A stretch of 64,000 bases of DNA. Origin: Edaphochlamys debaryana (lineage: Eukaryota; Chlorophyta; Chlorophyceae; Chlamydomonadales). The DNA lies in contig JAEHOE010000036.1 of NCBI GenBank assembly GCA_016858145.1, positions 62,001 to 126,000 on the forward strand, in the 5' to 3' direction. The stretch's first letter is position 1. The number at the start of each line of letters is the position of its first letter. Made by a program: the position numbers and the translations under genes. Shown here in pieces: positions 1 through 10,537 of this stretch. The notes beneath the pieces were generated by a model that was not told where the DNA came from, ran no database searches, and worked only from the letters and a program-made list of their open reading frames with translations.

Positions 1-1953
1 CTCGGCCTGCGCGTGACACCGGGGCTGCAGCGCCCCTTCCCCTCACCGCAGCAGTCCCCCCCGCAGTCCCCCCAGTCGCTGCAGGCACTGCTCCGGTCCC
101 CCGCCACACAGCCGCTGTCGCCTCTGACAGGGCCGGCCCTGGCCGCGGCCGGCGCGGCGCCCGGCCCGAGCTCTGTGCTTCGTGCGGACCCCCCGCAGTC
201 ACTCCCTGGGGCTGCCAGGGGGCCGCTGACAGGGTTCCCGGGTAGCGCCCTGGCCTCGCCCTCGCAGCAAGGGCTCGGACTAGGGGGCCTAGGCCTGGGG
301 CTGGGCCCAGCACTGGGCACCGGCATGGCTAGCCCGGGCTCTGCAGCCGCGGGCGCAGCCGGGGGCGCAGCCGGCGCGGGCGGCTCCTTGGCGGGGCCCC
401 TGACGAGTGTGGGGCAAGTGCTGTCCGGCCTCCGCACGCTGTCTCCCGACCGGGCTGAGCGGATCATGGCCGATGCGCGGCACGCCGCCGCCTGGGCCGC
501 CGCCTCCACCCTCGCGGCGCGCGTGGCCGCAGAGGCCGTGGCCGCCGCCACCGCCCGCACGAGCCCCGGCGGGGCGTCACCGCGGGGCCTCGGGGGTGGG
601 GCCGCCGCCGCTGGCGTTGGCGGCAGCTCGGCCGTCGCCGTGTCGGGGCTGGGGCCCGTGCATGAGGGCGGGGACCCGTACGGTGGGGGCCTGAACCTGG
701 ACGAGGATCCCGAGGCGTGGGGGCTGGGCGGGCTGGATGCGCAGGAGGAGTCCGGCTCCGGCGGTGCGGCCGGGCGCGTGGCAGCTGGCACCCTTCCGGC
801 TGCAGTCCCTGTGGTCGCGCTTGGCATGCCGCCGAGTGCCGTGGGTGCGGCAGCAAGCACGGGACTGGCACAGACGCAGCGACAGGGGCAGGGGCAGCGG
901 CAGGGCCCGGCGCGTTCGCAGGGCCCGGGGGGCAGCCGGCAGCGGGGCGGCTCGCAGCCCACTCGCTCCGCGGGGCCGAAGCGCAGCGGTCGGGCGCGGA
1001 AGCCCAAGCGGCCCGGCTCCTGGGGCGCGGGCGACAGCTCTGGCTCAGAGGAGGAAGCGGGGGGAGGTGCTGGGAGCCGCGGGCGGGGCCGCGGGGCTGC
1101 GCCTAAACGGCGGAAGGTCGAGGGCCCCGCCCGAGGGGCGGTGCAGAACCAGAGCCTGCCGGCGCTCATGGGCGCATTCGGGTTCAGCGAGGAGGCGGAG
1201 GAGCGGCTGAGGCTGGAGGTGGCGGCGGGCGCCTGGGTTTACTGCCCCACCACAGGTGAGCCGTCGACCCGGTCCGCCCACGCCGTGCTTGCTTCCTGCA
1301 GCACCCTCACATGTACAGCATTCCTGCGCCCACTACCACCCGTAACCATGCTCCCGCCCCCAGCTCCCTGCCTCCTTGCCGATCTCCTCTCTGCTCAGTC
1401 CCAATCTTCCCATCCGCAACAGGCCGCCGCTACCCCAAGTCTCTGTGCTGCCGGCCGGACGACACCCTCCTGGTGGACTACGACCCCGCCATGGACACGG
1501 AGGAGGGCATCGTGGAGCGAATCATGGACGAGGTGCCCGCGGCGCCGGGGCAGGAGGCGCACTTCCTCATCAAGTGGAAGGTGCGGCGCGGCGGAAGGGG
1601 TCGGGGCTCGGGAGGGGGTTGCCCTCGCGAGGCTAGGGGCGCAGCTGCAGGCAAGGGTGTGGGAGCACGGTGTGGGCGTAAGGCCACATGGCTGGCTGCT
1701 CGCGCGCGGGTGGAGGACTGCATGAAGCGTTAAGGGGTTCGATTGCCCTCTTTTGAGAGTAAGCCTTTTGCTGCCCTTGCCTGACCTCCTGCAGGGCTAT
1801 GAGCTCGACCCGGGTGGCCCCGGCAAGGGCCACTGGGAGCCCCAGCAGCACGTGGACCCCAACAACCCCGCCCGCAGGGCCTGGGAGATGCTGCCGCGGC
1901 CCTTCTGGTGGAGCGAGAACGTGCAGCTGGCGGCCGGGCAGCCGGCGTGGTGA
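1..1953 (+). CDS. Chromodomain protein, 3' part (5' end outside window)
   Basis: The gene enters from the left edge already open and is read as exons <1..1255, 1423..1580 and 1795..1953; phases close exactly (1, then 0). The first exon is a long Gly/Ala/Ser/Pro-rich disordered stretch with an SV40-like basic nuclear signal (PKRRKVE, near 1107-1127) and an acidic SGSEEE patch. A chromodomain follows, split by the last intron: EEGIVERIMDEV, then HFLIKWKGYELDP, GHWEPQQHVDP and RRAWEML, matching the family pattern of aromatic/hydrophobic cage, VKWKGY and WEP. Chromodomains bind methylated histone tails or other chromatin partners. Flanking W/C-rich sequence does not identify the subfamily (CHD, HP1-like or other). 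The stop at 1951-1953 overlaps a strong gtgagt donor, so the protein may instead continue into an exon starting near 2085 and ending about 2130. Chromodomain call is firm, full identity unknown. Confidence 0.75.
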
Positions 1954-3106
1954 GTGCCGGCGGGGCTGGAGCCAGGCCTGCGCCGGTGGCAGACAGGCGG
2001 GCGCCCGGACTAGAGGCTTGGGGCCAAGGAGCAGGAGTAGGATCGTCAGGGCCACTCAAGTCACTGGGGATGAGGCCTCGGCAGGGTAGCGGGTCCACGG
2101 GCAGCCGTGAAATCGCCGAGTAGCAGTTAAGTCGTAGAGTACCGGTATTGGATAGAGGCCGCTGGGTGCCTAGATGCATCAGAAGGGAGGACCGCGTGCT
2201 TCGGAGGACCATTGTAGACTGTTACACACACTGTTACGTCAGGCGTTGAACTGTATGACCGCCACACCGACGGCATACTATCCTTAACGTAATCCTGTAG
2301 ATACCCTAGCCCAGATTGTAGGCAGATCAGGCATTGGAGCTAGGCGTCAGAGTTGCTAGGTTGGCGCAAGCGGCCAAGACAGAGCGGCATCGCCGCCTTT
2401 GTAATCCATCCCACAACCGCCGCTCGCTCAGTCGCTGTCCCATAACAGTCCGCTCTCATCAGCACACTTGCCAGTCCGTGGGTGCTGCCTGCCTTACACT
2501 CGCCGTACCTCGCTTGGAGCTACCCGCACATGGAACATCACTTCCCTAACTCTCGCCAGTTATCAACGCACCCAACCGCAGCCTTGGAATCGGGCTGGCT
2601 CGGGGGCCGCCAACCCGAGGCACCCACACGCACGCCGGGCCGTGCCCTTGCGCACTCGCTTGCCTGGCAACCCTGTTCTTAACCCACACGCACGACAACC
2701 GCATTCATCCCATACACGACCAGCAGCATTCCAGGCCAAAACCCCAGCACCAGCCAAGGTCAAGGTGCGCCAGTCAGGGGTACGGTAGGCCCTCCACACC
2801 CGCTTCCTGATCCCTTCATCCAGCGGCCAGCGGTGCTTTCGGCTTGTGGCACGCAGCAGGTCGACGACCATTCCAGAGGTCCCATGCTGCTCAGCTGCGT
2901 GCTGCCATGCGCCTCCCCTGCACCCTGACGGGGAGGAGCCTCTCCGTGTCTCCCCCGGTGCTCAGGACCGTGACTACGGCCACTGCATCCGCTTGAGGCT
3001 CACGCGCTCTAAGTTGCCGCTCCTCCTCTTGTCCGTCGGGCTCCAAAAGAGGTGCCGGCGATGGATGATGATGCTACGCTGACTAGTGCTGCGCCCGTGT
3101 GCGCCA
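1954..3106. other. Intergenic, convergent 3' ends
   Basis: Lower-GC stretch between the chromodomain gene and the minus-strand bL31m-like gene. Apart from the possible extra chromodomain exon (about 2085-2130) and the TGTAA at 2400, I see no coding exon, RNA gene or repeat. Confidence 0.5.
2400..2404 (+). promoter_or_regulatory. Candidate UGUAA poly(A) signal of the chromodomain gene
   Basis: TGTAA about 450 nt after the chromodomain stop. UGUAA is the usual green-algal (Chlamydomonas/Volvox) polyadenylation signal; assignment here is by motif and distance only. Confidence 0.35.
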
Positions 3107-3346
3107 TCACTTGGACCTGCTGCCCTTGTACTTGCTATAGAAGCCCTTTGTGCGGTCGGGAGCTTCTTGCCCGGCGTCGGTGTCAAGCTCGCCCTTGATT
3201 CCGTGTCGCCAGAGCACGTTATTCCACAAGTCAAATGTCTTCTGGCTAGTTGCACCGTTTCTAAGCGAGCTAGGTATCGTGATGGACGCTCCGTTGCTCA
3301 AGACAAGTCGCAGGCTGCGCATAAGCGGTGGAGTGGAGCCTGCCAT
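3107..3346 (-). CDS. Small basic protein, probable mitochondrial bL31m-like ribosomal protein
   Basis: Single-exon frame of 79 residues from ATG at 3346 to TGA at 3107. The protein starts MAGSTPPLMRSLRLVLSNGA, then ITIPSSL, a central NNVLW motif, DTDAGQ, and a basic tail (FYSKYKGSRSK). This layout (hydrophobic/basic N-terminus, VLSNGAS-TIP strand pair, N-x-LW, D-x-AGQ, F-x-x-K basic end) is like that of plant and fungal mitochondrial L31-type proteins, which sit in the large mitoribosomal subunit. The resemblance is from memory of the motif pattern, not from a search. Even codon-size frame, low-GC surroundings and absence of introns fit a small housekeeping gene. It could also be an unrelated small basic protein. 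Confidence 0.5.
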   Translation of the reverse strand: MAGSTPPLMRSLRLVLSNGASITIPSSLRNGATSQKTFDLWNNVLWRHGIKGELDTDAGQEAPDRTKGFYSKYKGSRSK

Positions 3347-4017
3347 GGCGTGCGAGGAGAGACTCTAGAGCATGCTGATAATAAATCGAAGTGTTTTGGG
3401 CGGGGCGCGTGCAAATGCGGTCACGGCCGCACCTTCGTGCGGCACCATCCTACGCCCTCCCCACGCCCCGCCGCAGCCCCGCTCTTCCCCGCGCACTGTC
3501 CAGCGCGCATCTGAGTCAACACGGGTGCTTAATTTCTCGGCCACTCTATCCAACATCTATACCCCAACCCCATCCGGGATGCAAGGCGGGAACGCGTACC
3601 GGGCTGCACCTGCACGGCACCAACATCCTCGTGTTCACCACTCCTGCCCGCGCCTCCCCCCCGTCCTCCCCAACTCCCCGCGCACTGTCTAGCTCGCATC
3701 GGTACCAACACCGCGGCTTAACAACTTGGCCATATCGACGCATTGTCGAACCTCCTCTGCCAACGTTCCCAACAGCAGCTTTCCCCCAGGCGACTGCCCT
3801 CTACCCCCCCAGCCACGCCGCAACCGTGTCTCTTACGTCCCTCGCATGCATACGGGCACGCCGGCCCAGCGACTGGCACGGCCTCCCAGTGCCGCTCAGT
3901 GGCCTTGTGCCCTGTAACCTCTTCCCAACTAGGCCCGCAAGACCTACCACCGCTACGCCACACCGCGTTCCTCCACGCCGAGGGCGAGTACACCCCACAC
4001 AGCCCCCAGCGCTCTCG
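3347..4017. other. Intergenic between bL31m-like gene and Nudix-like copy A
   Basis: Holds the presumed promoter of the minus-strand bL31m-like gene (right of 3346) and the 3' UTR of Nudix-like copy A. The long Pro/Ser/Arg frames here have no recognisable domain and look like GC artefacts. Confidence 0.4.
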
Positions 4018-5471
4018 CTACTGCCCTTCCTGCGCCGGCGGCGCCTTCCATATCCACCGGGTCAGCAGCTGGCCCCCCGGCCGCTCCTCGGTGGTGCTGA
4101 ACGGACCGTCGGGTATCCCCGTCACGTGCGCCTTCACGCGGTGTAGCGTGTACTGCAGCGCAGGGGAGGGTGAGGGAGCGCGGGAGAAGGCACGTCGAGG
4201 AGCCGGGAGGAGGACCATGCCCCCACTAGACGCCCCTATTAGCCCTTCCCATAGCTCACAGCCTCTCGAGGGAGCCCATCCTTCACGCCGGCAGCTGTAG
4301 GAGGCTCCGCATTTAAGCCCTGGGCCGGTCTACAAGCGCCCAACACAGCCCCCCAGTCATGGCTGGGCTCCTGGCGGCCTCGCCCAGGCCTCACCCACCT
4401 GGGTGAGCAGGCCCGGGTAGCTGCGGGAGGAGGACGTCTCCACCTCCACGCGGTGTGAGCCCTCGTCCACCTGGACCTGCGGGGCGGGGGCAGGGGGGTG
4501 GGGGCATGCGGGGCGTAAGCGAGGGTGGGGAGGCGCGTGGTGAGCTTCTGAGCATGCTGATGGGCCTGGTCTGATCAGACCAGCCGGCCCCAGCTCCCCG
4601 GCTTGCTTGGGATCTGCTGTAGTCAAGTCGGCTCGGTCAACGCAGGCATCATCCCCCTCAGTATATCAGCCCCCGCCTTGCCCCCCTCCCCCCTCGCCTG
4701 GTAGTCTGGCGGCAGCGCGCTGCTGAGCTCCTCCGCCACCGCCCGGTGCAGCGCCACGTGCCAGGGCTCGTTCACCACCATCTTCTCGCTCACGGGCACA
4801 TTGCGGCGCCGGGAGCGGCCGTCGGGGAGGACCTGCTCGTCCTCAAACAGAATCTGAGGGGCGGAGCGGGCGGGAAGGCGGCGACCTCAGCTGCAGGCCC
4901 CATAAGGTGTGGACCCTTCTCAACGGCGCTTGTGCTCCCCTGCCCCCACAGGGTCCCCGCGTCCCCCTCCAGGCCCCCTCAGGAGCCCCTGCTCCCCACC
5001 TGCCCCCTGCTGTTGAGGATGTGGAGGGACAGCACGTTAACGATGCGCAGGGCCTTGCCGCCCTCAAACTCCAGAATGGACTCCTGCTTGGACACCTGGG
5101 GGGGGAGGGGGGAGGGGGGGAGGGGGGGAGTATGCAGCGGGGTTGTTGAGGCCTCCGCGGCCTACCTGGCCCGTTACACGCCCCAGCCGTTGGCCACCAG
5201 CCATCTCCTTTCCCCGCTTTATCCCATCACCAGCCCACTGCACCTCCTCGAGAAGCTCGTCCAGGGTCTTGGCTTGGTCGCTTCCATACTTGCTGGTGTC
5301 GACCCCCGCCCGTGCCTGGGGCCACGAGCAAAAGGCAAGGCCCAGGTCAGGCCCAAGAAGCTGCTTGCAAGTACCACACCTGAGCTCGCCTCTGCTTCGC
5401 ACCAGCCAAGCCTGCAGCTCCGCGACCGTGGAGCCCGCGAACCGCTCGCGAGTAATTGCCAGGTCCACCAT
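4018..5471 (-). CDS. Nudix-like conserved protein, copy A (201 aa)
   Basis: Six exons, all phase 0: 5471..5403, 5315..5244, 5095..5000, 4853..4698, 4476..4399, 4152..4018. The spliced protein has a helical start (MVDLAITRERFAGSTVAELQ), a GVDTSKYG segment, a VSKQESILEFEGG strand region, FEDEQVLPDGRSRRRNVPVSEKM, then a Nudix-box-like helix: E-x7-R-A-V-A-E-E-L. The catalytic-type EE pair and E-x7-R spacing are kept, but the box glycine and the first Glu of REU are replaced, so hydrolase activity is uncertain. The C-terminus carries SYPGLLTQ, LHRVKAHVTGIP and FSTTEE. Plant and algal proteins with this layout exist, but I cannot name the function. Intron 4 must use a GC donor (CAG/gcgagg). Head-to-head with the sulfotransferase, 445 nt between ATGs. 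Confidence 0.72.
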
Positions 5472-5915
5472 GCCGCAGACGCGGTTCGCTGGATCGCCGT
5501 GAGAGACGTCGCGAGTGCTTTGTAGTGAGGTTGTAAGCTGATTTGAGGTCCGCGGAAGCCCGCGAAGCAAGCTCGGGCCTAGACCAAGTAGACGTCCTCG
5601 GCCTCGAACCTGCCGATTGAGTAGGAGCTGCCGCGGCAGTGCACAGCTAGCGTTTGCTGATCAAGTCTCTTCATGTATGAGTGAGCGGGGGCATGCTTGC
5701 TGCTGCGGGGGTGGTCTCTGGGCCTCATTGGGGCTCCCCAGAGATTGGGGGGGCGGGACGCGGGAGGGAAAGCAGGCGCGGCACGATGGCGGGGCTAGAT
5801 GGCCGTGCCATTGCGCACGCACGGATTTTTTAAAAACCCACACGCACGCGCACTTACGCCAAAATAGCGACACAGAACTGCATCCTCGCTGCCCCGTAAC
5901 CTAGGATGTCGCATC

Positions 5916-8637
5916 ATGGCTTTCGATAGTCGCCCGCTGCCACAATCGCGTCCAAAACAGGCACCATTGCAGGCATCCGTCTTGATTATTGCTATCCTAG
6001 CAGCGGTCAGAGTCGGCTGGTCTCAACCGAGTGCACTTAACTTCACTGGGCAGCCGCTGCCTGTTGAGGACCAATACAAGCGCATCGACTACGCGGTCGT
6101 CGGCCAGGTGCAGAAGGCGGTAGCATCAGCGGGGGGTGGCGTTTGAACAGCCCCAGGCGCCCCCAGTGCGGGTTCTGACCGTCAAGGAGGGGGCCGCAGA
6201 AGGGGGCGAGGCGAAGCTGCTGCCGTTCTTGACGGTCAACGTAGCAGGGGTCATTGACCTCACGGAGGGCGAGGAGGACTGTGGCGGCCCCAACGCCTGA
6301 GGCAGGCTGCATTCTCACTCCGAGACGACACCGTGCCGAGAATGACATGCCAACCTGCACCTCCCGCAACCCTGCACCCGCGCAGCAAAAGTGCGGCACA
6401 AGCTCGCTGTGGAACCAGCTCACGGTGTGAGTTGTGGACGCTCTACGTTCGCTGCTCTGCCTCCAGCTCACGCACCGGCAAGCTCAGCCGGCCTGCCCGG
6501 CCCATAACACCCCTTCCAGCCTGTCCTGCCCGTAACAACTCCCACCCCCATGCCCCACCCTACATCCTCTCGGGTCGCGCGCCGCGTGCAGGCACCCCGA
6601 CATACGATGGGTTGGCATACAGAAGGTGAGACATACGTGCAGACTTACAATCCACCTACGGTTACACCAGGTCACGCATTGCCTGTTGAAGACGCACCCG
6701 CACCTCTCGCCGTTCACCTCCCAGTGCCGCTGCTCACTCCTACTCACAAACGAATTCCTCGCCTCCCCGCTCCTCTCTGAACACCCCACCCCTCTCACCG
6801 CCCCATGCTGCTGGCTCACAAACCGACTCCTCACCTCGTCTTCCTGCTCTGAATACCCCCAGGAGCCCTACTATTGGTCCGGGGACCAGCCCCCCACGAC
6901 CATGTGCGACAAGCACCTGGAGCCCTACCAGCGGGAGGCGGCCACCTGGCGCCTGCGACTCAACCGCACCGACATCCTCATCGGTGACTGGTCTGCCAGC
7001 TACTTCAGCTGCATATGCTGGTAGGCAGGGGCGCTGGTGGGAAGGCGGCGGGGCATCAGCCGGTGCTGCAGTGGCCCCCCCCCCGGGTTAACGCTAAACG
7101 CCAGCATCACAAAACGCCCGGAACCGGCTTGTCCTCTTGCATAGTGAATCTGGATCGCTAGAGAGTCCCGCTTGCTGAGCCCCCGCCCCTCCTTGCAGCC
7201 CCCCGTTGTTGAAGACCCTGAACCCTGACATCAAAATCATTGTCATGTTGAGGGGTAAGCGGCTGTGCGGACTCGAGTTGCGCTGGCGGGCCGTTGGGCT
7301 GGGTGGGGGGAAGGGGCTCAGTTCCTGACGCTCCGCCCCAGTCAGCGAAGGGCCGGACAAGCCACACCCCTCACAACCCCTGGCTCCAGACCCCGTCGAC
7401 CGCGCTCTCAGCCGTTTCGTGGAGCAGAAGCGCGTCCCCAACGGACCCTTCCGCAAACAGGTATCTTCTCACTGGGTGCCCAATCAGGTTGAAGGGGGGT
7501 TCCCATGCCTTGTCAACTGGAGGGGATCGCCAAGGACCCTCGCCCGCCGTCCCAGTCACCTTGGCTCTGGCTGACCGTGCAGCTCACACCGCAGCCTTCC
7601 GTCGTCCCTGCCTTGACACCTCGCTCTGCTTGCGCGGCCGCCCTTGCAGGTGGAGAACTCCACGTTTGCGGAGTGGGCCGCCACGGAGCTCGTCTCCCTC
7701 CGCGACTGCATCTCGCGCGCGGAGCGCTTCAGGGGCCCCGCGCCGGCCGGCGCCGGGCCCTTCACGGGCTGGGGCGCGGGCTGGACCCTGGGCGAGTGGA
7801 TGGAGGCGCAGTGCCTGGCGCGCAGCAACCTGCTGGGCTGGTCCGCGTACTCGGTGTTCCTGGGCAACTGGCTGGCGCACATACCGCCCGAGAGGGTGCG
7901 TCTGGGTCGTCGGCTGGGGGGAATGGATGCCCGGTGCAGGGCGTGGGGCTGTCCGGTGACAGCTGCACGCGTCCTCGCTAGCGTGTCTTGCGTAAGACAT
8001 GACAAGGTTTCGCAGGCTCTGAGGACCAAGCGCACGCTGTCCCCTGCTTTGAGCCGGAGCCTGTCAAATTCCTGCACCAAACCTCCCGTGTTCTCCCTCA
8101 CGTGCGGCCCCTCCGCACGCGCAGCTGCTGGTGCTGTACACCGTGGACCTCTCGGCCGACCCGCTGGCCGTGCTGCGCCGCGTTGAGGCCTTTCTGGGCG
8201 TCAGGCAGCACACCTACGACCCGCAGCGCCTGGGCCTCGTGTTCAACGCTAGGGACTGCTACGTGAGTGCGGCAGCGGCGGTGGGCTTTTTACAAATATT
8301 GGGCGCGCTTGTCACAAGACTGGGAGGACTAGCTGCTCCTACGTGTTGACTGCTGCAGTGGACCCGATGCGAAAGCACCTCTCGCAATGCGCTGTGTCCC
8401 TGCCATTTGTGCCCCACCGTCTCCATACAGAACTGGCGCTGCTCCAAGCCCCAGAAGGAGGTCGGCCCCGTGGACAAGGCCGACGGGGCCGCCGCGGGCG
8501 GCCACGAGGGCCCCTTCAAGCAGGCCCACGCCGAGCTGGTGCGCTTCTTCCGGCCCTACATGCAGCGACTGTTCAGCTGGGCGGATGAGGGCAAGATCGC
8601 GCAGGTGCCGCCGGCGTGGCGGACAACGTACGCTTGA
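5916..8637 (+). CDS. Membrane-anchored PAPS-dependent sulfotransferase (380 aa)
   Basis: Nine exons: 5916..6107, 6386..6426, 6592..6625, 6863..7020, 7199..7254, 7390..7460, 7650..7895, 8125..8262, 8431..8637; all phases close. A short basic N-terminus is followed by one hydrophobic segment (VLIIAILAAV, residues about 22-31), as in type II Golgi enzymes. Then come the 5'-phosphosulfate loop (QKCGTSSLWNQL, residues about 65-76), HPDIRWVGIQKEPYYW, and the 3'-phosphate motif (MLRDPVDRALSRF). These are the hallmarks of carbohydrate-type sulfotransferases, which move sulfate from PAPS to sugar or glycan hydroxyls in the Golgi lumen. The acceptor is unknown; algal cell-wall or extracellular polysaccharides are plausible. 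An in-frame alternative acceptor at 7342 would add 16 residues inside the 3'-phosphate motif. Confidence 0.88.
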
Positions 8638-9123
8638 GCTGGCGGGGTGCGGCTGGGCCTGTCGGGGTGGCGTCGAGCGCGGATGTCGTCAGGGGGAGGC
8701 AACTTGCTAAAGGGCCATCAGGATACGGTGGCGGGGAGGGGGAAGCGGAGGATAGGATCTGTTGAATGCGATTACCGGGCATGGCAGGACCCGGAGTAAC
8801 TTGTGCAGTGAGGGCGTGCTGAGGATTTGCGGGGGGTGGGGGGCGAGCGATGTGTTGTACGAGAGTTCATGTGTACTGCGCATGATGACTGGTGAATGCT
8901 CAATTGGCATTCGGTATCGGTACTCCAGGGTACTCGGCACTGTGTTCTGGGCGCGCTGGGAAGGGAGAACGGCAAGGGAGGTTCCCTTTGAGCTGTTACT
9001 GACTTCTCTGGATCGAGCGAATGGGGCTACAGTACGTTAGGGTGGCCTTCATGTCTGACCGGGGTTTGAGCGGAGTGTATGACGCGGCTTGAGCGGGATG
9101 CCAGTGAGGCAGACTCGTGCACT

Positions 9124-9128
9124 TGTAA
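9124..9128 (+). promoter_or_regulatory. Candidate UGUAA poly(A) signal of the sulfotransferase
   Basis: TGTAA about 490 nt after the sulfotransferase stop; motif and distance only. Confidence 0.35.
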
Positions 9129-9360
9129 GTTGCCTCGCCTGACCTTACTGCGTGCAAGTACCATGTGCTTGTGGCTCGAGCTTGACGAGGGGGCTAGTCA
9201 TCTATGCGGGCCGCGGCGGTGAGGCATGGTGCCATGGCAAGCAGGCAGTGAGACATGGCTGAACCGCCGGAGTGCGCTCTGTGCAAGGACCGCCTGCCGG
9301 CGATGCTGCGGCCGACTAGGACAGAATGGGACTGTCGTCCAGGAGCAGCCCCAACGCAAG

Positions 9361-9621
9361 TCCTTGACCTCACTGACAACACCCGCTCCATGCAGTGCTA
9401 GAAAGCCTCGTAGCTTGGGTACTACGCGGGGGCTATAACCTCCGGCCCCTGCGAGAACAGAATCCCCCTTCGTCGTCGTCCTGACTACGCAGCACGGCCC
9501 CTGCGAGCACAGAATCCCCCGACGTCGTCCTGACTACGCTGCATGGCCCTTGCGAGTTCAGCACGCCTACGTAAGTCCTGAGCTCCTTGAGCTCACTGAC
9601 AGCACCCGCTCCATGCAGTGC
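9361..9621. repeat. Nested repeat cluster: 39-nt direct pair and about 50-nt tandem units
   Basis: A 39-nt sequence (9361-9399) recurs at 9583-9621 with two mismatches; both end in CCCGCTCCATGCAGTGCT. Between them a unit of about 50-52 nt is repeated: it begins CGGCCCCTGCGAG at 9443 and 9495, with a decayed third start near 9545. Nothing coding is associated. Possible minisatellite. Confidence 0.6.
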
Positions 9622-10228
9622 TTCTCCTTTCACCGGGCGAGCCAGCAACACATTAGAGTTCACCACGCTGTCGTCTTACAGATCACGTGCCGGGCACACC
9701 TCCGCATCGGAGGCCCCGAGCTGTCCCACTCAGCCCCTGTGCCCCGACATCTTCCCGACATCTTCCCGAGAGTTCAAACACAAGAACCAGGGTCAGTGTA
9801 GGGGTCTGGAAGGTCGCAACCACAGTCCTGCTCCTGCTCACCCCGCACTGCCTCGCTCCCACAATACCGTATGCACTGCACTCCCACGCCGCCCGAAACC
9901 ACCATGACGGTCTCAACGCAAGACACAGACCCTGACGCCACACACCACCTCACAAGCCGCCCGCCCGCAAGACATCATCCCGCTACGCAGCGCTTGCGGC
10001 GCTTGCCCGCCGCTCAGGCGTCCGTCATCGAGCGTCCCACCAATGCGATGGGACGCCGCCTTCAGCCCCTAGCAAGCATCAGTGCTCACCAGGGATTACC
10101 CCGGCATGCAGAAGCCTGGTGCGACAGCCCAAAGCTGCAGCGCCAGGCCCGCTCGCCGCCCATCCACGTGTTGTACAGCTCCGCATTCGCGGCCGGCCGA
10201 CCACCCATGCGACTAGCCCCAGCAAGCC

Positions 10229-10233
10229 TTACA
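10229..10233 (-). promoter_or_regulatory. Candidate UGUAA poly(A) signal of Nudix-like copy B
   Basis: TTACA on the plus strand (TGTAA on minus) about 305 nt past the copy B stop; motif and distance only. Confidence 0.3.
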
Positions 10234-10537
10234 CAGGCTGCTGTGGTCTCACGGTCCGATCCGGTAGCCGCCGTATCCGCATTCCTTCGGGTGTGCTCGC
10301 CAGCCCCCAGCAGCTCAGGCACCCCGGTCTCTTAAGCTATGCACTCCGACACTTGTGGCTCCAGGAGGCTCCCGAACGGCCCGCTCCGAGCTGCGTCAGG
10401 CGCATCGGTCAGCACCCTCGCAGGCACAGCTCCAGAGGCCGTCGAGTCACAAGCTCCCTGTGCTCTCGGCTGGCCGTCCCACAGGCGTAGAGGCCGCTGT
10501 GATGCACAAGGGGACGCCTCGTCCGCCCTGCTCCTGC

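Larger units (their letters stand above)
8638..10537. other. Intergenic with short repeats, no gene seen
   Basis: Convergent 3' flanks of the sulfotransferase (+) and Nudix-like copy B (-). The only structure found is the repeat cluster at 9361-9621. No frame carries a recognisable domain. Confidence 0.45.

Noticed and set aside
3391..4146. Pro/Thr/Ser-rich plus-strand frame of 251 codons
   Set aside because: No domain, and it overlaps the last exon of Nudix-like copy A on the other strand.
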